This document shows positions 23,551 through 34,800 of a stretch of 64,000 nt of DNA, one piece after another. This stretch comes from Zygnema cylindricum (lineage: Eukaryota > Streptophyta > Zygnematophyceae > Zygnematales > Zygnemataceae): the NCBI GenBank assembly GCA_037447655.1, contig JBBHKE010001262.1:1-64000 (forward strand), written 5' to 3'. The notes beneath the pieces are model-generated. The model was not told the origin of the DNA. It ran no database searches and worked only from the letters and a program-made list of their open reading frames with translations. The position numbers and the translations under genes are program-made. Each line of letters opens with the position of its first letter. The stretch's first letter is position 1.

Positions 23551-24437
23551 TGTTGAAAAGAGCTAATTAATAGTTCACTTCTCTATTTTAGTTTTACTTT
23601 AAAAAAAGAGAGTGAAGATCAAAGGCACGCCATGGCTGCCGCCATATTTAGAAAGTGACAGATTTTTGAAGTAGAGGATATTTTACTAAAATGTTGCCTA
23701 AGTAAAGATTTGAACCTGGGTCTGTGGACCTCTATATAGTCGTACGTCTTAACCACTAAGGCGTTATCGAAAAGATACACGTGACGGGTTTCAAAGATAT
23801 ATAAACATTAACGGAACAGCTAATTAATAGCAGACTAACCAAAAAGAGCAATCCATGCATGTACGCGAATCTGAACCGTGTAAAATATGTTTTGATCGGA
23901 CGGCCGGCATTGTAGCCGCCATGCAAAGTGAGATTTTGGCGTCATTTGGAGATAGCGTCACGCGGTGCCACGTGGCGCCACATTATCTGATACTAAAGAA
24001 AATTGGAGGAGGAACCATGGCTCTTGATTTGACTGGTGTCACCTTGTAGACCATGTCGTACAATGGCCGTACAATAAGTACATCTCCTATTGTACCTTTT
24101 TGTACTATATAGTGTTCTTATTGGACTAGGGTTTAGTAGTAGGTAGTCATGAGTAGGCAGACAAAGACTTAGTGATATTTAGGTACCTCTCTCTAAGAGA
24201 GCTTGTAACTATAAATGTCATCTTTGACCAGCCATAACTTACTGGTCAGGGAGCAAATTCAGTGATTCTTTTTGCGTTTGACTCAAGGGAGTCTTGTCCT
24301 CACAGGGGTGAGGGTGGTTAGAATATTTGTGTGCCTGGGTGGCACTTATTCAGTGGGAAAGTGGAAGGGGCAAATATTATCCTAGATGCTTTACATAGGC
24401 TGCTCATTCTGTGGGTCAATGGAGACCACAAAATTAA
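23551..24437 (+). repeat. EC 3' LTR
   Basis: 887 bp, preceded by the polypurine tract and followed by TSD GCTTC. Retains ATGGAGACC near its end (gag start codon intact in this copy). Confidence 0.92.
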
Positions 24438-24442
24438 GCTTC

Positions 24443-27174
24443 TTGTTCCTCCCTTAAACTAGATTGTTGTAATAGATGGCTCCAGTTTGGATTCTTCTGA
24501 ATAGTTTTTACTTCTCCCATATCCATTGATTCCAGGTCGATTCCACCACGTCTTCCGCTTCGGTTGGAGTTGATATCAGGGGTTCCACATTAGGGTCTTT
24601 CTTGATCTGATCTATAACTGCAAGATCACCATTTTCTTGAAATCTTAGATAGTTAGGAAGCTCAAAGTCATCAATTTTTTTTGACTTAAATCTGATTCTG
24701 ACTTTCTTTGTATGGTTACAAGGATCTATAGATTTCCCTTCATCTATAACCACTAGATGCTTCACTAAGATTAAATCTTGTCTTTTGAGATCATAGACTC
24801 TATATCCTTTTACATCTTCATCATATCCTAGTAGATATCATGGTTTTCCTTTTGGATCTAACTTCCAGTTTGACCGATCTGTGTCTAAACTGAACACTTG
24901 ATTACCGAAAACCTTTAAGTGTGAAACATTTGGTTTTCGGCCTGTCCATCTCTAATAAGGTGTTTGGCCTTTTATTGCCAAAGTAAGGACTCTATTATTG
25001 AGATAATTTTCACAGTTCATTGCTTTGATCCAAAACTTCTTTCCTATCTTCTTATTTGACAGCATACTCCTAACACTATCACTCAGTGTTCTATTAACTC
25101 TTTCAGCTACACCATTCTGCTCAGGATTTTTAGGAACTGTCTTTTAGTGTTGCACTTTCAGAAAATTCTCAAACTGATGAGAGGTATACTCTCCCCAATT
25201 ATCACTCCTCACTCTCTTAATAGAGGTTTCATGGAGTTTCTCACTCCATGCTTTATATTCTTTAAAAGTTTGTGGGGCCGCTGACTTATTTTTCAAAAAT
25301 TACACTCTAGAATACCAAGAGCAATTGTCACTGATTGTCATCATAAACCTCTTACCCCCAGGTGAATGCAATTTGGCCGGTTCCTAAATATGAGTGTGTG
25401 CTTAGTCTAAAACTTTTTCTCTTTTATAAGTGGCTTTTTTTTGGAAAGAGTAACCTGTGTGCCTTACCTTCCGCACAACCACTACTTTCACTTAGGTTTT
25501 CACTTTCCCCAAACTGAATTCCTTCCACTATTCTGATCTTTTTCATTCTTTTCAACTTATCTGAATGCACATGTCCAAGCCTCTTATGCCACAATATTAT
25601 ATCATTACACCAACATAGTAAAGTTTCTTATTTTTATTGCTTAAAATCAGCCTAAACTTCCTTCGCTACCTTTTTCAGCAGTGAAATTAACTTTTTCCTC
25701 AAAGCTAGCGGTAAAGGTTCCCTTCCTAGTGCTAGTCTCAAAACCCTTATCATCCAACATAGACATTGACATGAGGTTTTTGTTCAACTCTAGAATAAAT
25801 AACACATCAGAGAATGTCACTATGGATGTCTTCCATTCCACTAAGATTTTCAAATCTACTGATCCTACCATAGTAGTGGTGACTATCCTCCCATCCCCGT
25901 ACTCTATCTCTACGGTGGGAATCTTTCTTATCTTCGTGAAGAGGTGTTTATCCTTACACATGTGTATGGAGGCACCGAAATCCACAATCCAACCTCCTCC
26001 ACCTTTCAAATATACAAAAGCACATTTTTTCTTTCGAGGAATTTCAACCTCTGTCTTTGCCTCCAACTCTTCATCCAACAATAGATCATCGTCTTTATCC
26101 TCAGATTCCTCCTCTTGTACTTGAGTCACAAGAGCCTTTTTATTTCCTCTTGGAGATCCACCGATCTACCCCTCTTTCAAACAAAGTTTTGTTAGTTTAG
26201 TGCACTACGCCATATAGTGGCTTGGTTTCTTACAAAAATGACACAAACCCTTAGGAGCCCTCGGTCTGAACTCATAGGTCTGATTTTTCTGCCCCCCCCC
26301 TCCATAATTTCCGACTAGTTTTTTGGAATCGGTGTTCCTCCTATCGGTCCCCTGCCAAGGCTTGCCAACTCTTTCCTCCTCTTCGTATCTCAATCGTGTT
26401 CTCCCGAACGAGAATCATCCCTACCATTCAATTTCATATCCACCTTGAGTCAACAAGTCCTGCACACGGTTGACTATGTTCTCGAACTCATGTGGTAACT
26501 TCATGAGCAAGCAGTTAACCTTCACCTTTTCATTTTCAATCTCTCTAGCACTCTCTAGCTCCATAAAAAGTTTTGCGAGCTCATTACAAATATCTAACAA
26601 CTTCCCCCCTTTGTATATATATGCTTCAATTTTCTGATCAGCCAACAACTGTTGGTGAATTGTACCACTTCGGTACATCTATATGAAAGCCACCCAAAGA
26701 TCTGATGCCCTCTCTACCTACAAATGAGGAGATGCAAGCCCTTGAGTAAGATGGCCGAGGATGAATTGCTTTGCCGCCATATTGTTGTAGTCCTAGGTAT
26801 CAATATCATTGTCTCTGGTCCTTAGAATAGGTGACATGAATGCCAAACCGGTTGCTATTTGTATCATTCTCTTTGTTCCTTGGAATAGGTGACATGAATG
26901 CCAAACCGATTGCTATCAGTGTGATCGTCTCCTTCTCCTTCCAGTTGTCCACCACCTCCCCTTCCTTTGTCTCCTCCGTTGGAGATGGATCTGCATCTTT
27001 AGTGAATGTGCTTCCTCCAAACCCTAGAGGGATGCTAAGACTAGATAGATGCATCACCCGTCCACTCATTATTCCCCAGAACCTTGTTACACATAGAGCT
27101 CCTATCATAATACTTTCCCAGTATATGAAGCCAATGCCATTAAAGATAGGCACCGTAGAGTGTGGGCCCATAAC
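24443..27174 (-). pseudogene. E2 gag, protease, integrase and linker, broken
   Basis: From the right: gag start MEVSELHVMGPHSTVP (27195 leftwards, first codons within the LTR), a 58-bp duplication in gag (copies near 26825 and 26883) that shifts the frame, later gag (26678-26421), CCHC knuckle CHFCKKPSHYMA (about 26210-26250), protease/GAG-pre-integrase (26129-25647), integrase with many stops (25600-24950) and linker to 24443. The RT part lies beyond EC at 17146-18206. CNELAKLFMELESAR and the MKLPHEFENIVNRVQ segment are typical of this family's gag. Confidence 0.87.
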
Positions 27175-28218
27175 ATGTAACTCTGAGACCTCCATAGGTC
27201 ATCAGGATGGGCAACTCACACGAAGCCTTTAAAATAACCTTGACCCTTTAGTGTTTCAGCAAAAATAATTGCCACTGTGGCAGAAGAAAACTCTGACCAC
27301 CTTTACCATTGTGAAAGAAAGACTCCCTTGAGTCGATAGGAAAAATAATTTATGTAATTTCTCCCCTGAGCAGTTAGTTAAGGTGGGTCAAAGTTGACGT
27401 TTTGTACAAAAGCTCTCTCGGAGAGAAGGTCCAATCAACCAGATTTTTCTAAGTCCTACCTCTCTCTAAAAATCTATATATTGACGTACGACACCAATCA
27501 CAATACAATGTCGTTCATAAAGGTACAAGTGCTGGTGTACTTTCTATACGGACATTGTACGACATGGCCAGAAAATCAACACATGTCATATCTAGATTCG
27601 TTCCTGTAATTCCCGGAGATGCCGCAATCCATTGTGGTTGTGCCACGTGTAAATCGATGTGGCGATGAGCGCAAACCGCCGAAATCCTATTCCGCGATCT
27701 GTACTTTATTAGCGGCCGTCCGATCGAAACCGGGTTTCAATCTTAACCGTCATAAATACTTGCGTGGTATTTATTTCACACTTGAAACAAATGCGAGATA
27801 TTCAAATCGAGATGTTCCGTATCCCATACAATACAAACTTTATCCATGTCCTAATATTCGTTTAAATGAAATAGTCTACGTGTAAACATTTATATAATTA
27901 TCAAACCTTATACCACGTAACCTAGGTCTTAGACTAATTGGAAAAAACTATCGCCTACCAACGACTTTGACATACAGAAGGTACTAGGTTCAAATCCTAC
28001 GTTCGTCAAGTCTTATTTTGGTAAATCTACCAATCTACTATCTTTCTCCCTCTGGATAGCATAGGGAGCCATGGCTCTAGCACTCTCTCCAACTTTCAGT
28101 GACCGCCACAAGTGTGGGAGCTGAAGAGAGGAGTTAGAGGTAGACTGCCTCTGCTTTTTTTCTCCATTTTATCTTTTACAAAACCTAGAAATTTTTAGAA
28201 GAACCTTTAATTTCTACA
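27175..28218 (-). repeat. E2 5' LTR, inner copy
   Basis: 1,044 bp starting TGTAACTCTGAGACC and ending TTTCTACA. Followed by GCACTCGCCGCC, a mutated copy of the outer flank. The primer-binding site sits immediately left (minus strand TGTTATGGGCCCACA). Confidence 0.87.
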
Positions 28219-28318
28219 GCACTCGCCGCCAAATGGTTACGGCAACAAGTACATTCTATCCGTGTTAAGGCTTGTGTGCGGGGTTTAGGTGGAGGAGGGG
28301 AGAGAGAGAGAGAGGGGG

Positions 28319-29438
28319 TCTTGTCATCATAATTTCCCAGTATATGAAGCTAGTTCTATTAAAGATGGGCACCCTAGAGTGTGGGCCAATAACATGTAAC
28401 TTTGAGACCTCCATAGGTCATCAGAATGGGCAGCTCACACAAAGCCCCTAGGATAACCCTGACCTTTTAGTGTTTCAGCAAAAAAAACTTCCACTCTGGC
28501 AGAAGAAAACTTTGACCACCTTCACCCTTGTGAAAGAAAGACTCCCTTGAGTTGATAGCAAAAAGAATATATGAAATTGCTCCCCTGAGCAGTTAGTTAT
28601 GGTGGGTCAAAGTTGACCTTTTGTACAGAAGCTCTCTTTGACAGAGGGTCCTATCTACAAGATTTTTCTAAGTCCTACCTCTCTCTAAAACTCTATCTAC
28701 TGACATACGGCACCAATCACAATACAATGTCTTTCAGAAAGGTACAAGTGCTATTGTACTTTCTGTACGGAAATTGTACGACATGGCTAGAAAGTTGACA
28801 CATGTCATATCTAGATTCGTTCCTGTAATTCCCGGAGATGCCGCAATCCATTGTGGTTGTGCCACGTGTCATTCGATGTGGCGATAAGCGCAAACCGCCG
28901 AAATCCTATTCCGCGATCTCGACTTTCTTTGCGGTCGTCCGATCGAAACCGGATTTCATTATTAGCCGTCATAAATACTTGCGCGGTATTTATTTCACAC
29001 TTGAAACAAATGCGAGATATTTGTTTCGAGATGTTCCGTATCCCCTACAATACAAACTTTATCGATGTCCTAATATTCCGTTAAATGAAATAGTCTACGT
29101 GTAAACATTTATATAATTATCAAACCTTATACTACGTAACCCAGGTCTTAGACTAATTTGATAAAACTATCGCCTACCGGCGACTTTGACGGACAAAAGG
29201 TACTAGGTTCAAATCCTAGGTCCGTCAAGTACCATTTTGGTAAATCTACCAATCTACTATCTTTCTCCCTCTGGATAGCATAGGTAGGCATGGCTCTAGC
29301 TCTCTCTCAAACTTTCAGTGATTGCGACAAGTGTGGGAGCTAAAGAGAGGAGATAGAGGCAGACTGCCTCTGCTTCTTTTCTGCATTTTATCTTTTACAA
29401 AACCTAGAATACTACTAAAAAAACCTTTAATTTCTACA
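28319..29438 (-). repeat. duplicate of E2 gag start and 5' LTR (LTR 28395-29438)
   Basis: 28330-28394 repeats the first ~70 bp of gag; 28395-29438 repeats the LTR. Both LTR copies are followed by the same ~100-bp flank (GCAC..GCCGCCAAATGGTTA ... GGGGTTTAGGTGGAGGA, then a GA run), so a ~1.2-kb unit of gag start, LTR and host flank is in direct tandem. Confidence 0.85.
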
Positions 29439-29981
29439 GCACCTGCCGCCAAATGGTTATGGCACCCAGTACATTTTTTTGTGTTGAGCTTGTGAGCGGG
29501 GTTTAGGTGGAGGATGGGAGAGAGAGAGAGGGGGCGAGGATGCTTAGATGAACATATTTATTGAATGAGAGGGAGATGCATGAGAATTATGAGTGGGAGA
29601 GGAAGGGGAAAATGGAAAGGGGGAAAGATGTTGTTTTGAAAAGTTAGTTTCGTGCGTACGCGACATTTTGTGCGCACGCGGCGTTCATGCGTAAATTATT
29701 ACCGGAAGTAATGTGGTGGTACGAATGGAGGTTCGAATGGATTTGCGGATTGGGGGGGTAGTTATACGATCGAAATTAAAGGGACGTGAGGAACTATTTG
29801 AGTGGTGTGTAATGGGGTGAGAAATGGACGGCGGATCGCGAAGCGATCCGATCCGAAATATTTGAAATGTTGAAAAATGATGTCGCTCGTACGAAACATA
29901 ATGCGACATGCGCATTTATGGAAAAAGGACGCCGCAAGTACGGAGCGTCTTATTTGGCAAGTGGACGTGAATGCGTCAATC
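29439..29981. other. unassigned flank, with a block shared inverted with 60480-60975
   Basis: Begins with TSD GCACC of E2 and a GA-rich tract. From about 29640 it is rich in CGTACG/GCGTACGC motifs and contains GGATCGCGAAGCGATCC. The plus strand can encode EKWTADREAIRSEIFEMLK, continuing NDVARTKHNA, which resembles a conceptual minus-strand translation near 60690-60800. Not recognised as any family. Confidence 0.5.
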
Positions 29982-30635
29982 GGCAAACCTTGCTCTTCTT
30001 CCTTTGCTCCACAAATTAATTGAGCTGTTGCATAAAGATATCCTCTTTAAACTCTCCATGTAGGAAGGCAGTCTTGATGTCCATTTGATGTTCATATATG
30101 ACTTCTGCTACAGCTAGATTGAGAAGTATCCAAATGGAGGGAAACCTGATGACCGTGGCAAATGTCTCCTCGTAGTCAATTCCCTCTTTCTGGGTAAATC
30201 TTTCACCACTAACCAAGCCTTGTAGTGCTCAATGGTGTTATCCGGGTTGAGTTTCAATTTAAATACCCACTTACAACGGATTGGCTTTCTGTCATGAGAA
30301 CCGACCTCCAATTCCCATGTATCGACTGTCATAATCAAAAACATCTTCTCATAAATAGTTGTCTTCCACCGGTTCCTCTCAAGACAGTTCATCGTCTCAC
30401 CATAAGACTTCGGTTCATCCAGGTGAGACACTTTGGTTACCTTGTTGTTAACTTGTTTCTCTAGCAGTATTTTGCTCCTTCTCCTTCCACCCTCAAACTT
30501 TGATGCCGGAATAGATGGCTCTCGTGGATTCTTTCGAACAGTTTTGACTTTTCCCTTATCTTTTGATTCCAAGTCTATTTCCACCACGTCTTCCGCTTAG
30601 GTTGGAGTTGGCACTAGGGGTTTTACGGATGAATC
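29982..30635 (-). pseudogene. E8: family-B-like copia pol fragment (linker and RT start)
   Basis: Minus-strand linker (SIPASKFEGGRRRSKILLEK; VTKVSHLDEPKSYGE), RT start (RKPIRCKWVFKLKLNPDNTI) and YEHQMDIKTAFLHGEF to QQLN near 30005. There are frameshifts around 30180. No LTR adjoins it. It is cut on the right by insertion of E5 at 30636. Linker residues before the cut resemble those of E2. Confidence 0.82.
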
Positions 30636-30766
30636 TGTTGAAATCACTAGATTTATGTAGTATTTTGTAGGTCTGAATGGCTTAATAGAAAAAGAAAAGA
30701 AAAGGGCAGGCAATCTGCCTCCTCCTCTTTCCTCTATGCCCGATACTTGTAGTAGTCAATGAAAGA
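30636..30766 (+). repeat. E5 5' LTR, left part
   Basis: TGTTGAAATCACTAGATTT start, shared with the E5 3' LTR at 48716 (TGTTAAAATCACTAGATTT). Interrupted by E4 after GTAGTCAATGAAAGA. Confidence 0.85.
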
Positions 30767-31802
30767 TGTTGAAATTAATAGATTCCTAGAGTATTTTCTA
30801 GGTTTAAATATGTTTGTATAAAAGAAAAGAAAAGGATGGGCAGCCTGCCTCCGCCTCCTCTCTCTAGCCCCCATACTTGTTGTAGTCACTGAAGGGTAGA
30901 GAGGGTGGTTGATCCATGGCTGCCTTAGTTCAACAGGCAGTTATTTTTAGTAGGTTACTAAAAATATATCTGACGGACTCGGGATTTGATCGCGGTACCT
31001 GCGGTTCGTCAAGTTGGCCGATAGCGGTCAGCTTTATCCTATTAGACTAGGACCAATGCTAAATGATATATTATGTGATAGATATATATAAATTTAGGGA
31101 GGAACAAATCTATTTAACTAAAATTGTATACGGCATGCATAGATACAGTTTTATGAAAGTACCAAGTACGATTCTATTTCAAAACGGATACCACGCATTT
31201 TGTTTCGACATTGAAACAAATGTCGCGCAAGTATTTATAACAGCTAAGATTGCGTCTCATTGCTAATCCAATGGCGCACATCATCGCCAAAATCCCGGAG
31301 TGGTCACTTTGGCTTTTTGTGACGTGGCATGACCTGGAGCCACGTGGAGAGATGACATTCCGTCATGGGAATTCTGAGGAATGTACGGACGAGTAAAAAG
31401 CAAACACGCGTCCGCTTAATAGCCTTGTCGTACATTGGCCGTACAAAAGGTACACCGACAGTAGTACTTTTTGGTACGTACAGTAATCTGATTGGTCCGT
31501 ACTTCAGTAGATAGAAGTTATTAGAGGGAATCACGACTTAGAAAATTTTGGTAGGTAGTCACGTCTCTTTTTGAGAGTTTGTATAAATTGGCATTTTTAC
31601 TGCCTCATAACTTATTAGCTGGTTGGCCGTATTCAGTGACTCTTTTTGCTACGGACTCAAAGGAGTCTAGGCTGTATAAGGGTGCAGTCAAACTATCATT
31701 TTGCCTTCTTAGACAGCAGTGGTTGTGGCTTGAAGTGGGTTAGTTAAATACTATCTAGAGGCTTCCTGTATTCTGTGGTCCAATGGAGGACACAGAATTG
31801 CA
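30767..31802 (+). repeat. E4 5' LTR, containing promoter and gag start codon
   Basis: Seven GTAC motifs at 31430-31503, CACGTG at 31341-31346, TATAAAT at 31582-31588 as likely Pol II TATA box, and ATG at 31783, 20 bp before the LTR end. An antisense tRNA-like module lies at about 30960-31054. Confidence 0.9.
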
Positions 31803-34800
31803 GGTTATGGGCCCACCCTCTAAGGTGCCCACCTTCAATGGATTTGGGCTCTTCTATTGGGAAGTCATGATGATGGGAGCTTTGTGCAAAAAACGATAAT
31901 GGGGTATTGTTAGTGGACAAGTGAAACGTCCATCTTCGGGAACTCCACCAGGATTTGGAGGAGTAAGGTTTCTTGCAGTAACAGCTGCCTTAGCGGAGGA
32001 GGCAGATGATGGGGACAACATTTTTTCTGAAAAGGGGAAAGGAAAGGAGACACCCCTCACTCCTATTGCCACAGTCCCGGGATCGGCGACCGTGAAGACC
32101 GCGAAGAACGATACTCAAATGTGGAAGGATGTAAACATGGCTGCCAGGAACTTCATTTTCAGGCACCTCACTGAAGTTTTGGCCACTCCTCATCTTCACA
32201 TTTACAAGGCTGAGGAGTTGTGGGTGAGTTTGGTGGAGATTTATAGAGTTGGAACTATTCAGGAGCTCCAGTTGGCTGAGCAAAAGCTAGTGAGTTACAC
32301 TAACAAAGGAGGAAAGATGTTAGATTACTGTAATGATCTTTCTTGTTTGTATATGGAGATGGAAAGTACCGGATGGACAGGTACAATGAAAATGAAAGTT
32401 AACACCCCTATCATGAATTTACTGGATGAGTACGAGAACAGAGTGTACATGGTACAAGAAATGGTTGATAGTTCATGGAAATGGAACACAGTGGTAAGGA
32501 TGATACTTGTGCAGGAAAACACAATGAAGATTAAGAGAGTAGGAAAGAGCATTCAAGCTCTAGAAGTAGGAGGGGATCGATGGGGGAAAGACGTGAAGAA
32601 ATTGTACAAAGGAGAAAGAGATCATTTTGGAGGACCGAGGCCCCCAAAGTGTCTTTGACATTTTTGCAAAAAGCCGGGACACTTCATTGCAGATTGTGTC
32701 AAGCTGTCGGAGCTGAGGCTCCAAGAGTACTGTGGAGGGGGTTTTTCCGGAGGGAAGAAAAAGGCAATTGTGGTTGCAAAAGTGACTAGAGAAACCGATG
32801 ATGAGTCTTTTGAGAGGATGGGGAGCTTCTTCTTGACGAGAATCTGGAGGAGAAGGAGATCCCTCGTAGACAGAAATGTGCACTTGGAGCAATTCGGGAG
32901 GCTCCACAAGAAGGATGGATCATCGACTCATGTGCATCCATGCATATATGTCGTGATAAGGAACTCTTTACTAAGCTAAGAAAAAAATCCCTACTGTAAA
33001 GATAGAGTATGGATATGGGAGAGTGGTAACTACAGATCTAGTGGGATCAGTAGATCTGAAAGTCTTAGTGGAGGGTAAGACTTATAAACTTACATTCTCA
33101 AATGTACTATACATTCCTCAGCTGAGTAAAAATCTTGTCTCTACGTCTGTGTTAAATGACAAAGAGTTTGATACCTTCACTAGAAAGGGAGTCTTTACAG
33201 CTAAGTATGGGATGAAGTTTACTTCACAACAGATAAGGGTAGCCGAGGAATGTTTAGGCTTAACATGAGTAATGAAAAAAAGAATGCTTACTATGTTGGT
33301 GGTCCTAAGTTGATGATTTGGCATAAGCGGTTGGGCATGTATATTTTGATAGGTTGAGGGAAATGAAAAAACTTGGGGTAGTAGAAGGCATTCAGTTTGG
33401 GGACAATGAAATGAGGGATGATTATAGTGGCAGTGCTCAAGGGAAGGCTCACAAACTTCCCTTTTCCAAAGCCGCCACATATTGAGGTGAGAAAGTAATA
33501 GATTTGGTCCACACTGATATTTGGAGACCTGCAAAAGTACCTTCGGTTGGAGGAAAAAGGTTTATGATAACAGTAACCGATGACTTGTCTAGATACTCTA
33601 GAGTATACTTTCTAAAAACAAAGTCTGAAGCATCAACTTACTTCAAAGAATATAAAGCATGGAGTGAGAAGTTGCATGAAACACCCATTAAAAGGATAAG
33701 GAGTGATAATAGGGGGGAATATACCTCTAACCCGTTTGAGGAATATCTGAGAGATGAGGGAGTACAGCACCAAAAAATTGTACCATATAACCCAGAACAA
33801 AATGGGGTAGTTGAGAGGTTTAATCGAACACTAGGAGATAGTGCATGCAGTATGTTGGCCGACAAGAAAATAGGAAAGAGATTTTTGGCAGAGGCAATGA
33901 ACTGTGCACAGTACATTAAGAATAGAGTCCTTACCTCAACTGTAAAGGGAGTGACACCTTATGAGAGATGGGTTGGAACGAAACCAAATATTTCACACCT
34001 TAAAGTGTTCGGTAGCCAAGTTTACAGTCTTGACACGGATAGGAAAAATCGGAAACTAGATGCTAAGGGAAAACCTGGATACTTTGTGGGATATGATGAG
34101 GATGTTAAGGGGTATAAAGTCTATGATGAGCAAATAACGATATCATCCTGGTCAAACACCTAGTTGTCATGGATGAAGGAAAGTCATTTGATCCCTTCAA
34201 ATATACAAATAAGATAAAAATCAAATTCGAGTCCGAAAGTGAGGAGAACTCGGTCGTTCCCGTAAAGGACATGAGTGAAACCGTGATTGCATATTCAGCG
34301 GAGATCCGAGATACAGAAGACTCACAGGAAACCTCACATACTCTTATGGACCTCGAGGAGATAGAACAAGCGGGATCAGAATCGGCTTCCATGGACAGGG
34401 GAGCCGATGAGACAGTGAGAAGAAACCCAAGAATTCCATCCATTCCAGCTTCGAAGTTTGAGGGAGGAAGGAGGAGCAGCAAAAGGATACAAGAAAAACA
34501 AGTCTCTTATTATGTAACTAAACGATCTCACCCAGATGAGCCTCAGTCTTACTCAGAGGCAAAGAATAGTCCAGAGAAAAAAAGATGGATTAGAGCCTTA
34601 AATGATGAGATGACTTCTATCATGGAAGCAAATACTTGGGAACTAGCGGATTGTCTTCCAGACAGAAAACCTATTCGGTGTAAATGGGTATTTAAACTAA
34701 AACTGAACCTAGATAATACCATTGAAAGATATAAGGCTCGATTGGTAGCAAAGGGGTTCACCCAAAAGCAGGGGATTGACTATGATGAGACCTTTGCTCC

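Larger units (their letters stand above)
18207..24437 (+). mobile_element. complete copia-type element EC, nested in E2
   Basis: 6,231 bp. LTRs 18207-19119 and 23551-24437 start TGTTGAAAAGAG and end ATTCA/ATTAA. The target-site duplication GCTTC (18202-18206 and 24438-24442) is exact. The polypurine tract TTAAGGGGAG precedes the 3' LTR. Gene order gag, protease, integrase, RT, RNase H is that of copia. Removing EC rejoins the linker of E2. Confidence 0.93.
16107..29438 (-). mobile_element. copia-type element E2 (family B), split by EC, 5' LTR duplicated
   Basis: The 3' LTR (16107-17145), RNase H and part of RT (to 18206) are followed, after the nested element EC and its TSD, by linker, integrase, protease and gag (24443-27174), the 5' LTR (27175-28218) and a second 5' LTR copy (28395-29438). 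The left flank GCACC (16102-16106) matches GCACC after the outer copy (29439-29443), giving a 5-bp target-site duplication. The LTRs end TGCAATTGTG/TGTAACT.GAG and TTTAATTT.TACA. The RT centre is deleted, so the element was dead or dependent. Confidence 0.85.

Noticed and set aside
24438-27174. A separate minus-strand element starting at 24438
   Set aside because: The GCTTC duplication and continuity of linker coding sequence show it is the right half of E2, split by EC.
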